Shown: positions 42,717 to 52,325 of the stretch, one piece after another
Layout of the letters: the number at the start of each line of letters is the position of its first letter
Numbering within the stretch: the first letter of the stretch is position 1
Source: Flammeovirgaceae bacterium
GTDB lineage: Bacteria; Bacteroidota; Bacteroidia; Cytophagales; Cyclobacteriaceae
Direction of reading: 5' to 3'
Assembly (NCBI GenBank): GCA_020635915.1
Contig: JACJYU010000001.1
Span: 930,001-994,000 of the forward strand
DNA length: 64,000 nucleotides
Program-made: the position numbers and the translations under genes
The notes under the pieces: generated by a model
Database searches by the model: none
Seen by the model: the letters and a program-made list of their open reading frames with translations, nothing else
Told to the model about the DNA's origin: nothing

Positions 42717-42746
42717 TTCTTTTTATGAGAATAAGTATCTTGCACC

Positions 42747-43346
42747 GTGCTTAAGTCCTCCCATACAATTGATTTGGTCGAAGCCGGATGTGACGAAGTA
42801 GGCCGTGGCTGCCTGGCCGGGCCGGTGGTGGCAGCAGCAGTCATCCTGCCAAAAAACTATACGCATGGGTCCCTCAACGATTCCAAGCAACTAAACCGGG
42901 AAGAGCGGGAAGAATTGGCACGGGAAATCCAACAAGATGCCCTAAGCTGGGCGATTGCCGAGGTGGGCAACGAGGAGATTGATAAAACAAACATTTTAAA
43001 GGCTTCTTTTAAAGCCATGCACCTGGCGTTGGGCAAGCTATCCACAAAACCAGACTTGTTGCTTATTGATGGCAATCGTTTCCAGCCCTATGGTGAATTT
43101 AAGTTTGAATGCATTGTAAAGGGGGACGCGACCTATCTAAGCATTGCCGCGGCATCGGTATTGGCCAAGACCTATCGCGATGCGCTAATGACGAAACTTT
43201 CCGGGCAATATCCGGGTTACGGATGGGAGCACAATGTGGGTTATCCCACGGAAGAACACCGTGACGGGATCAGGAGCCTTGGCATTACGCCCTACCACAG
43301 GCGGTCGTTTCAATTGCTCCCCTCCCAGTTGGGCCTGTTTACTTAA
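42747..43346 (+). CDS. rnhB: ribonuclease HII
   Basis: The 199-residue protein removes ribonucleotides from DNA-RNA hybrids. Catalytic acidic residues are Asp16-Glu17 in AGCDEVGRGCLAGP, the Asp of LLIDGNRF, and the Asp in SVLAKTYRDALM. The family blocks LNDSKQLNREEREELA and KGDATYLSIAAASVLAKTYR are intact, as is YGWEHNVGYPTEEH. Length is normal. It diverges from the NUDIX gene. Confidence 0.95.
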   Translation: MLKSSHTIDLVEAGCDEVGRGCLAGPVVAAAVILPKNYTHGSLNDSKQLNREEREELAREIQQDALSWAIAEVGNEEIDKTNILKASFKAMHLALGKLSTKPDLLLIDGNRFQPYGEFKFECIVKGDATYLSIAAASVLAKTYRDALMTKLSGQYPGYGWEHNVGYPTEEHRDGIRSLGITPYHRRSFQLLPSQLGLFT

Positions 43347-43415
43347 CCGTTTTGCAGCACCGGTACAGCACCTAAGGTGCCCTGTTTGCCCGGTCGTGAT
43401 TTTGATTGTAGCACT

Positions 43416-44195
43416 ATGTGTTTGATTTTTATTTCCATCCATGACCACCCGCAATACAAGCTGATCGTAGCGGCCAACCGCGATGAATTTTACGCACGCA
43501 AGACAGCCGCGCTTTCCGAATGGCACGATCACCCCGGCATTATTGGCGGAAGGGACCTGCAGGCACAAGGCACATGGATGGCCATGGCCCGCGAGGGGAA
43601 AATAGGAATGGTCACCAATTACCGCGACCTAAAAAACATTGACCCTCATGCGCCCACCCGTGGGCACCTGGTTACCGATTACCTCATCCATGGGCAAGGG
43701 GCAGAAGCCTACTTGAAAGAAGTCCACCTGAAAGCTTCCCGGTACAACGGCTTCAGCCTGGTGGTAGGGTCTGCCGATGAACTTTTTTTCTATTCAAACT
43801 ACCAATCCAAAATTTTAAAATTGGGTCCCGGCCTTTACGGGTTGAGCAACCACCTGCTAGACACCCCCTGGCCCAAGGTAGAACGGGGCAAAAAGAAAAT
43901 GTCGGTGGCATTGTCCACACCAAAGGTTGACCCTGCGGTGTTGTTTGAGGTGCTTCGGGACGAGGAGGTGGCCCCCGACAGCCAACTTCCAAACACGGGG
44001 CTGGACATCGGGCGGGAGCGGGCCCTGTCGGCCATGTTCATCAAATCGCCAAACTACGGCTCCCGCTGTTCCACCGTGGTGCTGGTGGACATTGAAAACA
44101 ACGTGTCGTACACGGAAAGGGTATACGATACCAAAACATTTGACTATAAGGAAAATACCATTAAATGGAAAACGGCCCCATTACTCTATCACTAA
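43416..44195 (+). CDS. NRDE (TANGO2-like) family protein
   Basis: The 259-residue protein is an NRDE/TANGO2 family member. It starts MCLIFISIHDHP with the family's conserved Cys2, then the naming motif AANRDEFYAR, PGIIGGRDLQAQGTWMAM, and GLSNHLLDTPWPKV. The fold is related to Ntn hydrolases, in which Cys2 would be the nucleophile after Met removal. The biological substrate is not settled. A start 13 codons earlier would bury Cys2 and is rejected. Its last 15 bases overlap the end of the giant gene on the other strand. Confidence 0.87.
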   Translation: MCLIFISIHDHPQYKLIVAANRDEFYARKTAALSEWHDHPGIIGGRDLQAQGTWMAMAREGKIGMVTNYRDLKNIDPHAPTRGHLVTDYLIHGQGAEAYLKEVHLKASRYNGFSLVVGSADELFFYSNYQSKILKLGPGLYGLSNHLLDTPWPKVERGKKKMSVALSTPKVDPAVLFEVLRDEEVAPDSQLPNTGLDIGRERALSAMFIKSPNYGSRCSTVVLVDIENNVSYTERVYDTKTFDYKENTIKWKTAPLLYH

Positions 44196-47100
44196 CCGGG
44201 TGAAGCGCCCATCACTGCTTTTGAGGGTATACACCCCGGAGGGAAGCCCCCTAGTGTCCAGTTCGTCATTATTGTCAATCACCAATACCCTTTGGCCCAT
44301 GCTATTGAACAATGCAAAGGATCCTTTATGGTCAATGAGGGCGGTGGTGGAACGGGCCACTGGATTGGGGTAGACGAGTATTTGGTCAGGCGCGCCCAAA
44401 TCCACTTTAACAATATTGGAAAAGGAGGTGGAACCATTAAAATCCGTCTGCTTCAACCGGTAATAGGATGCGCCATAATGTGGGTGGGTGTCCACATAGC
44501 CATAGGTTTGGCGCGTGGTGGTGGTGCCCGCCCCTTTTATCCTTGCCACTTCTTCAAACTCCACCCCAAAAAGTGACCGTTCTATGGTAAAATAATCGTT
44601 GTTGAGTTCGGACAAAGTGCCCCAACCCAATTCCACACTATTGCCAACAGGGGTGGCCACAAAGCCGACCAATTCAATGGGAAGCGGATTGACCGAAGTA
44701 GTAGAGGCCAACGTAAAGGGGCTAAAGGCGCTTACCACGCCAGAAGTAACTATGGTACCGGCCGCTGCATTGCCGGTGGTCCCTCCATTACCGTGGTTTG
44801 CCCAGGAAGAGCCATTCCACCTGGCCACCCTTAAGGTGGAAGGGTCCCCCACGTAGGGGCCGCTACAGTCAGCGGAATTCCAGCTTAAGGTAACACTTAC
44901 ATTGGAGCCCCCTATGGCCGGTGCCCGGTCCAAGGTCCAGAACTCACATGCACTTACACTATAAAAGGATGGGTCATAAGTAGATGGCCCGCCAAAAGCC
45001 TGGGGGGTAAAAAAATATTCGGCCGTGAAGGAATGGGACACATTGGAAGGTGCCGATATGGCAATCGGACGGAAAATTCCATTGTCGCCCGTTGGGAAAA
45101 CAAATGCATCGTTGCCGGTCTTGATAACAGGGCCGTCAACGTGGCTTGCATTGGCCCCGCCCGCAGACGTGGCATTGTCGGCAAAACCAATTATGTTAAT
45201 GGCATCGGAATGCAGCACCCCGGAGGTGAACGTGGCACTTGTGGTAACCAGGATGCTGGTGTTCAATGTTGTGGTATTGGAGGGCTTGTTCATTTCCAAC
45301 CTTCTGAAGACCGGGGCGGCCGCCCCGCTTTTATTGATGGCCTGCGGGCTATTGCCTGAGAAGATGGCCGTTCCAAGGTTGGCCCCAAAGGTAACGGGGG
45401 CCGCCCCGCCAACCGTGACATTGCCCTGGAACTGGCTTGGCTGGTTATAGGCCGGCTGAAGGGTGCCCGCTGCCTGGTTGAAAACCGCGTTCCCAACAAA
45501 AATATCAGGAGCATTGTTGGCCAACCTAAAAACACCGCTACCGGTGTTCGTAAAGGTTGTTGTCCCATTAAAGGTATTCCCTCCATAATTGGAGTCGGTG
45601 TTGTTATCGGTTTTGGTAAAGGAGGCCGTCCCGTTGAAAACGGAATTTTGCAGGAAAACCCTCGGTGAGGAAACAACCAGGTTTCCGTTCCAGGTGGTGG
45701 CCCCGTTCAACCGGAAAAGGGCATTGCTTGTCAAAGTCAAATTTTGGGGCGTGGCCCCAACCTGGGTGAAGCGCTCCAGCCTCAGTTCGCCTTTGGTAAA
45801 CCCGGCCCCGCCCACCGATATCGTTTTGGCGCTTGCCAAAGTAGACGTTCCCCCTGCATTTTCCGAAAAGTAAACCCCGCTGCCGTTGGTACTGCTTACC
45901 GTGATGTTGCCATTAAAGGAGTTGGCCCCATTAAAGGCCGCCCTGACATAAGAAGTACCGGTATTGGTAAAGGTGACATCGCCATTGTAAGTACTCCCCA
46001 AAGTCAATTCCAAAAGAATCTCTGCGCTGCCTGTGCTGGTGATGAACGTGGTGCCATTGAACAAGTTGTTGCCAATGGTCCTTAATGCCGCGGTGCCGTT
46101 ATTGGCAATGGTGGCCGTTGACGCAAAAATATTGTTGCCAAGTCCTTGGTTGTACCCTGCCCCGGTCTTTTGCAACGTGGCGGTACCGTTGAAGGTCGCA
46201 CCATCGAGGTACAATTGAGGGGCGCTGAAATTTACATTTCCGTTAAAAGTGGTGGTGGGGCCCATGCGCAGCCCGGCCATCCCGCCAAAAACAAGGTTCT
46301 GTGCAGTAGTGCCCACCTGGGTAAACCGATAGAGCCGCAGTTCGCCATCGGTGAACCCTATGCCCCCCACGCTTATTGCCTTGCCAGCGGCCAGGGTGGA
46401 GGTCCCGTTGGCACTGGTGCTGAAGTAAATGCCCTCACCAAAGGTGGAGTTCACAATAATGTTTCCGTTGAACACCGTGCCGGGTATGTTGTCCGCCATC
46501 CTAATGGACGATGGGCCCGTATTGGTCAGTGTGAGGTCGCCATTGAAAATATCCAACACGGACAAGCCGCTCCTTATGTACCCCGTGCCCGAATTGGCAA
46601 TGGTGGTGGGGCCGTTAAAAACGTTGCCACCGCTGCTGTTGTCATTGGTGGCCCCGGTTTTTTCCAGGTAGCTGGTACCGTTGAACGTACAGCCATCCAA
46701 AGCTATCTGTGGTGCCCTGAAATCCAAATTCCCGTTAAATTGGGAAGTGGGCCCCAACCGCAAAAGGGCAGTCCCCGTCAACAACAATGTTTGTGCCGTG
46801 TTGCCTATTTGGGAAAACCTTTTAAAGCTCAGCTCGCCACTGCTGTAGCCAAGCCCCCCGGTCAATAAGGAGGCACCATTGCCAAGGGTGGCCGCGCCAT
46901 TCGCGGTGTTGGCAAAATACACGCCACCGCTGCCAAGCGTGGAGTTAAAGGTAATGTTCCCGTTAAACTGGTTGCCGGGAGTATTGTAAGCCAGGTGAAT
47001 GGTGCTGGACCCGGTATTGGTCACCGTAAGGTTGCCATTAAAGATATCCGCTGAGGTGTTTCCTGTGAGCAGGTACCCACTGCCCGAATTGACTATCGTA

Positions 47101-50100
47101 GTGGTGCTTCCAAAAATATTCCCCCCTGTGCCGGCATCGTTGGAGGCTCCGTTCTTCTCCAGGGTGGCCGTGCCGTTGAAGGCCGTGCCATTGAGGAACA
47201 ACCGGGGCGCACTAAAGTCCACATCGCCCCCAAAAGTGGAAGAAGGCCCCAAGGTCAATGCGGCAATGCCCGACAAGGCCAACGTTTGGGCGGTGGTGCC
47301 AATTTGCGTAAACCGTTCCAACCTGACGTCCCCGCTTATCACCCCATACCCGCCCACACCGATCGTCCTTGTATTGGCAAGCGTGGCCGCGCCCCCGGCA
47401 CCATCGCAAAAATAAATGCCCCCTCCCGCCAAAGAGTTGAGTTCCACATTTCCATTGAATTGGTTTCCCACTGAATTATTGGCGAGGCGAATCGTGGAAG
47501 CACCCGTGTTCACGATAGTAAGGAGCCCGTTGAATATGTCGGGGTTGGTATTGCCCGTCATTAAATAAGAATCACCGGAGTTGGTCAGCAAGGCTATGCC
47601 GTTAAATACATTTCCTCCGGTCCCTACATCATTTACGGTACCCGTCTTTTCCAGTTGCGCCCCTCCCATGTAGGTGGTGCCATTGAGGAGCATCCTGGGG
47701 GCTTTAAAATCCACGTCCCCTTCAAAAGTGGTGGCAGGGCCAAGCTGCATCAATGCCGAGCCGGTCAGCGTTAAGTTTTGTGAAGCACCGCCCACGGCCT
47801 GCACCATGCGCTGTACCCTAAGTTCGCCCGTGCCAAACCCGCCCCCTCCTATCGACATTACCGCGCCCACGCCCAGGGTGGAAGAGCCACCTCCCCCGTT
47901 GCTAAACACAATGCCATTGGAACTTCCGGTGCTGTTAAAAGTTATATTCCCATTGAATTCGTTCCCTGCGGAATTGTGGGCCAGGTAAAGCCAATTGCTT
48001 CCGGAATTGGTAAAAGTTGCGGGGCCATTAAAAATATCGGGGTTGTTGTTGCCTAGCAATAGGTACCCACTTCCGGAGTTTACAATGGTGGTGTTCGTGC
48101 CATTGAAGGTATTGCCACCCGAACCCACATTACTGGCCGCACCATTTTTTTCCAGGTAGGTGGGCGTACCGTTATAGGTACATCCGTTGAGTTCGAGCTG
48201 GGGGGCAACAAAATTAACCGCCCCATTGAACTGGGAACCATTGCCAATCCGCAACGTGGCCGTGCCCGTCAATGCCAATACCTGTGCGGTGGTGCCTATC
48301 TGTGTAAATTGGTCCAACCTCAGGTCGCCAGAGGAGAACCCCGACCCTCCAATGGCAATGGTCTTTGTGTCCGCCAGGGTGGCGGTCCCGGTGCTTTGGC
48401 CAAAACGCACCCCACTGCCATTGGTGCTATTGACCACAATATTCCCGTTGAAAGCAGTGGGGCCACCATATGCCACCTGCACCACGGATGTGGAGGTATT
48501 GTTAAAGGTGACATCCCCGTTGTAAGTGCTCCCAGAGCTTAATTCAAGGATAACATCGGAGTTGGAGTTATTGGTAATGGTGGTGGTGCCATTAAAAACA
48601 TTGCCACCGTTGGTCCTGAGTGGCCCGGTGCCATTGTTGACAATGGTAGTGGTGCCTGAAAATATGTTGTTGCCAGTGCCTGTATCGCCAGTAGGCCCAT
48701 TTTTTTCAAGATAGGCCATGCCGTTGAACGTGGCCCCGTTGAGGTAGAGGCTTGGCGCACTAAAGCTCACATCGCCACCAAAGGTCGACCCCGGCCCTAT
48801 CTGTAGGCGGGAACTGGAGGGGGCAAGGTTCAGCAGCATTCCGGTATTCCCCAGTTGGGTAAACCCCTCAATATAGAGGTCCCCTGACGTAAACCCCGGG
48901 CCACCTATTGCCATGGTGTTGCCGGCACTCATGGTGGAGCTTCCGCCTGCCGCATCGCTAAACCGGATGCCCTGCCCTGATGTGGAATTCAGGGTGATGT
49001 TCCCATTGAATTGGTTGCCTGCGGAATTATGGGCGAGGTAAATCAAAGACGAACCGGTATTGTTCACCACGAGGCTGTTGTTGAAAATATCGGGATTGGT
49101 GTAGCCGGTGAGGAAATAGCCAGGACCTGAATTGGTAAGGGTGGTGGCCCCGTTGAAAATATTTCCCCCGGTGCCCGTGTTGTTGTTGGCCCCGGTCTTT
49201 CCTATGACCGTGGTGGACTGAAAGGTGCAACCGTTCAGGTAAACTTCCGGGGCAGCAAAATCAACATCGCCATCGAACGCTGAACCCGGCCCCAACCGCA
49301 ATATGGCGTTGCCGGTAAGGGTGAGGTTCTGGGCAACGGCACCCACCTGGGCGAACCTGTAGAGGTTCAGGGAGCCATTGGAAAATGCCCCTGATAGGGA
49401 AACCCCGCCATTTAAAGTAGAGCTTGCGCCCCCGTTGGTGTTGAAGGTAATGCCCGAGGTATTGGCATTGGCCATCACAATATTGGAATTGTAGGTGGAC
49501 GTACCGTTTTGGCCTATCCATAACTGGGTGGCCGCGTCAGTATTGGTTATATTTAAAGTAACCACGCCTGCATAGGTGGCCGAAGAGCCATTGCCGTTCA
49601 GTATCCGGTGGTCACTTCTTATTGCCCCCGCACAGTTTATGGTCACGTTGCCGCCAAACGAGATATGCGTATCGGCCCCCTCGCCAATTAGGTAGGACCA
49701 ATTGTCGCCAGCCCCGGCCTTGTTGCTGTTGATAAAAAGGTCTGTGGCAAAGGTGGTGGTTTGGGCACTGTGGTTATGGGCAAAATAAATCCTGTAACTG
49801 CCCGTATTGTTAAAAGTGGTAACGCCATTGAACTGGTCACTGCTTCCGTTGCCCGTCATCAGGTACCCGCTGCCACTATTGGTGATCGTGGTGGTGCCAT
49901 TGAAAACATTTCCCCCGGTGCCTGCATCATTGCCCGCGCCCGTTTTTTGCAATTGTGCCGTACCGGCCACCGTTACACCGTTCAAAAGCAAACTTGGCGC
50001 GGCAAATACCACATTGCCCCCGAACGAGGTGGAAGGGCCGAGCGTCAGGTTGGCCGTACCGGTGAAGGTATTGAGCGTTTGGGCGGTGGCGCCAACTTGC

Positions 50101-51176
50101 GAAAACCTGCTTAGGCCCAAAGTGCCGGAATTGAAGCCACCCCCTCCGATGGCAATCGTGCGGGTAGCCGCCAGGGTGGAACTGGATGAGGCGGTCGTGT
50201 TGAAGTACACCCCACTGGCCCCCCCACTACTGCTCACCACGATATTGCCATTGTAGGCCGAAGTGCCGTTGGTGCCCAGGTTAATGGAGGTGGAAGGGTC
50301 CGTATTGGTAAGGTTAACCGTTACCGTGCCATTATAGGTTGCCGTACTGCCATTCCCTTGTAAAATCCGATGATTACTCCGAATGGCCCCCGCACAATTT
50401 ATGGTCACGCTCCCTCCAAAGAGCACATGGGTATCGGTCCCCTCGGCAATCATGTAGGACCAGGCATTGGTGCCCCCCGATTTGTTGCTGTTCAAAACCA
50501 GGCTGCTGCCAAAAGTTGTCGTTTGGCCTGCGTGGTTGTAGGCGAAGTAAAAACGATCCGTCCCATTATTGTTAAAAGTGGCCGGCCCGTTAAATTGATC
50601 CCGGCCCCCATTCCCCAACAATATATACCCGGTGCCCAGGTGGGTTATGGTGGTGTTGCCGTTGAACACATTGCCCCCCGTGCTTGCATCGTTGGTGGCA
50701 CTGGTTTTTGAAACATTGAACGTTCCATTGAACGTGGAGCCGTTGAGCAAAAGCCTGCCGGTGGTACCGGACACATTGGCATTGAACAAAGTCCCGGTAA
50801 AAGTCGTGGTGGCAGTGGTGTTTAAGGTGACCGCGGCCGGGGCACCTGTATTGGCAAAGGTCCCGGTGGCAAAAGTATTCGTCCCGGTGGTGGTAAGGTT
50901 AAACCCAAGAAGGTCAAGGGTGCCGGTATAGCCGTTCATCACTATGCCCGCCACATTAGGGGCAATGTCCAGGTTGCAATTCCCGTTGCTGCCCCCCGTA
51001 CCATCGAATACCGCCTGGTCAGTGGCCCCGGGCACGGATGCACCACCGGCCCCCCCGGGGCTGGCCGACCAGTTGAGGGTATTGTTCCATGCCCCGGGCA
51101 CGGTGCCCACCCAATACCGCTGGGCCAATGCCCCGCATGTAAGGAAAAGAAGAAAAAAAGATAAAACTGCCCGCAT
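44181..51176 (-). CDS. giant T9SS-sorted surface protein with about ten repeat modules
   Basis: The 2331-residue protein has a signal peptide (MRAVLSFFLLFLTCGALAQ), then the opening RYWVGTVPGAWNNTLNWS seen at the start of many Bacteroidota adhesin-like proteins. About ten modules follow, each built of the same beta-strand phrases: GGNVFNGTTTITNSG, DIFNG, NQFNGNITLNST, GGxGFSSGELRLERFTQVG, LRLGPSSTFNGDVDFSAP, LYLNGATFNG. They predict a long right-handed beta-helix. After residue about 1900 come non-repeat regions, an EFWTLDRAP-type domain, a fibronectin-like PIELVGFVATPVGNSVELGW, and a T9SS sorting domain (VYPNPVARSTTALI, LPSGVYTLKS). It would be attached to or shed from the outer surface. An upstream ATG at 51203 would precede the signal peptide by nine residues. 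Confidence 0.88.
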   Translation of the reverse strand: MRAVLSFFLLFLTCGALAQRYWVGTVPGAWNNTLNWSASPGGAGGASVPGATDQAVFDGTGGSNGNCNLDIAPNVAGIVMNGYTGTLDLLGFNLTTTGTNTFATGTFANTGAPAAVTLNTTATTTFTGTLFNANVSGTTGRLLLNGSTFNGTFNVSKTSATNDASTGGNVFNGNTTITHLGTGYILLGNGGRDQFNGPATFNNNGTDRFYFAYNHAGQTTTFGSSLVLNSNKSGGTNAWSYMIAEGTDTHVLFGGSVTINCAGAIRSNHRILQGNGSTATYNGTVTVNLTNTDPSTSINLGTNGTSAYNGNIVVSSSGGASGVYFNTTASSSSTLAATRTIAIGGGGFNSGTLGLSRFSQVGATAQTLNTFTGTANLTLGPSTSFGGNVVFAAPSLLLNGVTVAGTAQLQKTGAGNDAGTGGNVFNGTTTITNSGSGYLMTGNGSSDQFNGVTTFNNTGSYRIYFAHNHSAQTTTFATDLFINSNKAGAGDNWSYLIGEGADTHISFGGNVTINCAGAIRSDHRILNGNGSSATYAGVVTLNITNTDAATQLWIGQNGTSTYNSNIVMANANTSGITFNTNGGASSTLNGGVSLSGAFSNGSLNLYRFAQVGAVAQNLTLTGNAILRLGPGSAFDGDVDFAAPEVYLNGCTFQSTTVIGKTGANNNTGTGGNIFNGATTLTNSGPGYFLTGYTNPDIFNNSLVVNNTGSSLIYLAHNSAGNQFNGNITLNSTSGQGIRFSDAAGGSSTMSAGNTMAIGGPGFTSGDLYIEGFTQLGNTGMLLNLAPSSSRLQIGPGSTFGGDVSFSAPSLYLNGATFNGMAYLEKNGPTGDTGTGNNIFSGTTTIVNNGTGPLRTNGGNVFNGTTTITNNSNSDVILELSSGSTYNGDVTFNNTSTSVVQVAYGGPTAFNGNIVVNSTNGSGVRFGQSTGTATLADTKTIAIGGSGFSSGDLRLDQFTQIGTTAQVLALTGTATLRIGNGSQFNGAVNFVAPQLELNGCTYNGTPTYLEKNGAASNVGSGGNTFNGTNTTIVNSGSGYLLLGNNNPDIFNGPATFTNSGSNWLYLAHNSAGNEFNGNITFNSTGSSNGIVFSNGGGGSSTLGVGAVMSIGGGGFGTGELRVQRMVQAVGGASQNLTLTGSALMQLGPATTFEGDVDFKAPRMLLNGTTYMGGAQLEKTGTVNDVGTGGNVFNGIALLTNSGDSYLMTGNTNPDIFNGLLTIVNTGASTIRLANNSVGNQFNGNVELNSLAGGGIYFCDGAGGAATLANTRTIGVGGYGVISGDVRLERFTQIGTTAQTLALSGIAALTLGPSSTFGGDVDFSAPRLFLNGTAFNGTATLEKNGASNDAGTGGNIFGSTTTIVNSGSGYLLTGNTSADIFNGNLTVTNTGSSTIHLAYNTPGNQFNGNITFNSTLGSGGVYFANTANGAATLGNGASLLTGGLGYSSGELSFKRFSQIGNTAQTLLLTGTALLRLGPTSQFNGNLDFRAPQIALDGCTFNGTSYLEKTGATNDNSSGGNVFNGPTTIANSGTGYIRSGLSVLDIFNGDLTLTNTGPSSIRMADNIPGTVFNGNIIVNSTFGEGIYFSTSANGTSTLAAGKAISVGGIGFTDGELRLYRFTQVGTTAQNLVFGGMAGLRMGPTTTFNGNVNFSAPQLYLDGATFNGTATLQKTGAGYNQGLGNNIFASTATIANNGTAALRTIGNNLFNGTTFITSTGSAEILLELTLGSTYNGDVTFTNTGTSYVRAAFNGANSFNGNITVSSTNGSGVYFSENAGGTSTLASAKTISVGGAGFTKGELRLERFTQVGATPQNLTLTSNALFRLNGATTWNGNLVVSSPRVFLQNSVFNGTASFTKTDNNTDSNYGGNTFNGTTTFTNTGSGVFRLANNAPDIFVGNAVFNQAAGTLQPAYNQPSQFQGNVTVGGAAPVTFGANLGTAIFSGNSPQAINKSGAAAPVFRRLEMNKPSNTTTLNTSILVTTSATFTSGVLHSDAINIIGFADNATSAGGANASHVDGPVIKTGNDAFVFPTGDNGIFRPIAISAPSNVSHSFTAEYFFTPQAFGGPSTYDPSFYSVSACEFWTLDRAPAIGGSNVSVTLSWNSADCSGPYVGDPSTLRVARWNGSSWANHGNGGTTGNAAAGTIVTSGVVSAFSPFTLASTTSVNPLPIELVGFVATPVGNSVELGWGTLSELNNDYFTIERSLFGVEFEEVARIKGAGTTTTRQTYGYVDTHPHYGASYYRLKQTDFNGSTSFSNIVKVDLGAPDQILVYPNPVARSTTALIDHKGSFALFNSMGQRVLVIDNNDELDTRGLPSGVYTLKSSDGRFTRLVIE
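45480..50760 (-). repeat. tandem coding modules of the giant surface protein
   Basis: About ten consecutive modules can be traced by the recurring phrase LEKTGA/LQKTGA + GTGGN + FNG. The first two (nearest the N-terminus) are about 235 residues because they carry an extra block (WSYLIGEGADTHISFGGNV, INCAGAIRSDHRIL). The next seven are about 165 residues, and the last is partial. Modules 4 and 9 share another variant (GNNIF...LELSSGSTYNGDVTF), which suggests duplication of sub-blocks. Copies have diverged; edges are approximate. Confidence 0.8.
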
Positions 51177-51213
51177 GGACCTTCGAATAGGATATAATAT
51201 CACATAAAACCTC

Positions 51214-51221
51214 CAAATGTA
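51214..51221 (-). promoter_or_regulatory. candidate -7 box for the giant surface protein gene
   Basis: On the minus strand this is TACATTTG, an exact TAnnTTTG, 37 bases before the ATG at 51176. No good TTTG stands at -33. GGAGG follows it at about 51209-51213 on the same strand, too far from the start to be a ribosome site. Confidence 0.45.
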
Positions 51222-51463
51222 ATGTTAATGCCTGACATTTGCGCCATGTAACTTTTTTACCTAAAATGAAAAAAATAAATGGGCAGCCAATCTTGCCTTT
51301 CCGGAGGGAAGTTGTGGTACCGTCCCTATCTTGTCCCCCGGAACAGTAACAATTCCACCGCTATTACGTCTAAATGACCAGCAGCTTTTTCGCCTGACCA
51401 TGATGAAAACCTCGCCTGATTTCCAGATTTTTGAAGCCAACCGCCTGAATGGGTAAGCCAGAA

Positions 51464-52183
51464 ATGACCAAAATAATCGAAACCAGTAATATTTCGCGCA
51501 CTTACAAGATGGGCACCAATACCGTAAGGGCGCTCCAAGACATTTCCATCACCATACACAAAGGCGAATACGTTGCCTTTATGGGGCCTTCCGGTTCGGG
51601 CAAGTCCACCCTTATGAACATAATAGGCTGCCTTGATACCCCCACCACGGGCACCTACATCCTCAATGGGCACCAGGTGAGCGATATGACGGAAAACGAA
51701 CTGGCGGAAATACGGAACAAAGAAATTGGTTTTGTGTTCCAGACCTTTAACCTGTTGCCACGGGCCTCCGCCCTTGAAAACGTGGCCCTGCCATTGGTGT
51801 ATGCGGGCTATGGCAGGTACGATAGGGAAGAAAAAGCCATGGAAGCTCTTGAAAACGTGGAACTGGCCGACCGCTACCACCACAAGCCCAACGAACTATC
51901 GGGCGGGCAGCGGCAAAGGGTGGCCATTGCGCGTGCCCTGGTCAACAACCCTTCCATCATCCTGGCCGATGAGCCTACTGGCAACCTTGATTCCAAAACC
52001 TCCTATAGCATCATGGCGCTCTTCCAGGAACTGCACGACAAGGGCAACACCATTATTATGGTGACCCACGAGGATGACATCGCCCATTATGCGCACCGCA
52101 TCATCCGCCTCAAGGACGGGCTGGTGGAATGGGACAAGAAAAACGACAACATTACCAGGAGCGAACCGGTCGGGGCAATTTAA
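51464..52183 (+). CDS. ABC transporter ATPase (LolD/MacB type)
   Basis: The 239-residue ATPase of the MacB/LolD group powers FtsX-type permeases. It has Walker A MGPSGSGKSTLMN, the Q-loop FVFQTFNLLPRASALENV, the signature NELSGGQRQRVAIARALV, Walker B IILADEPTGNLDSKTS, and the switch His in IMVTHEDD. The start MTKIIETSNISRTYKMG fits the family; an ATG five codons earlier (51449) is also possible. No permease is adjacent, so it may serve an unlinked permease. Confidence 0.92.
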   Translation: MTKIIETSNISRTYKMGTNTVRALQDISITIHKGEYVAFMGPSGSGKSTLMNIIGCLDTPTTGTYILNGHQVSDMTENELAEIRNKEIGFVFQTFNLLPRASALENVALPLVYAGYGRYDREEKAMEALENVELADRYHHKPNELSGGQRQRVAIARALVNNPSIILADEPTGNLDSKTSYSIMALFQELHDKGNTIIMVTHEDDIAHYAHRIIRLKDGLVEWDKKNDNITRSEPVGAI

Positions 52184-52325
52184 CTTTTGATAAAGGCCAG
52201 GCCGCGCTTTCCACGCAAGTTGCCGGTGCAACATCCCGTTTTCAATTTACTATCTTTATGGCCGGCACCTCAATGGCACATTGGGGAACGGACGATGTCC
52301 GTGGCCACAAACCGAACCATGCATT

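Noticed and set aside
45480..50760. CRISPR array or other DNA repeat array
   Set aside because: The repeats are about 500-700 bases long, in frame, and diverged at DNA level while the protein phrases remain; there are no short identical repeats with unique spacers.
44196..51176. Many open frames of 60-240 codons on the plus strand across the giant repeat gene
   Set aside because: They are antisense shadows of a repetitive Thr/Asn/Gly-rich gene; none has family features or a signal peptide, and the minus frame is unbroken with signal peptide and sorting domain.
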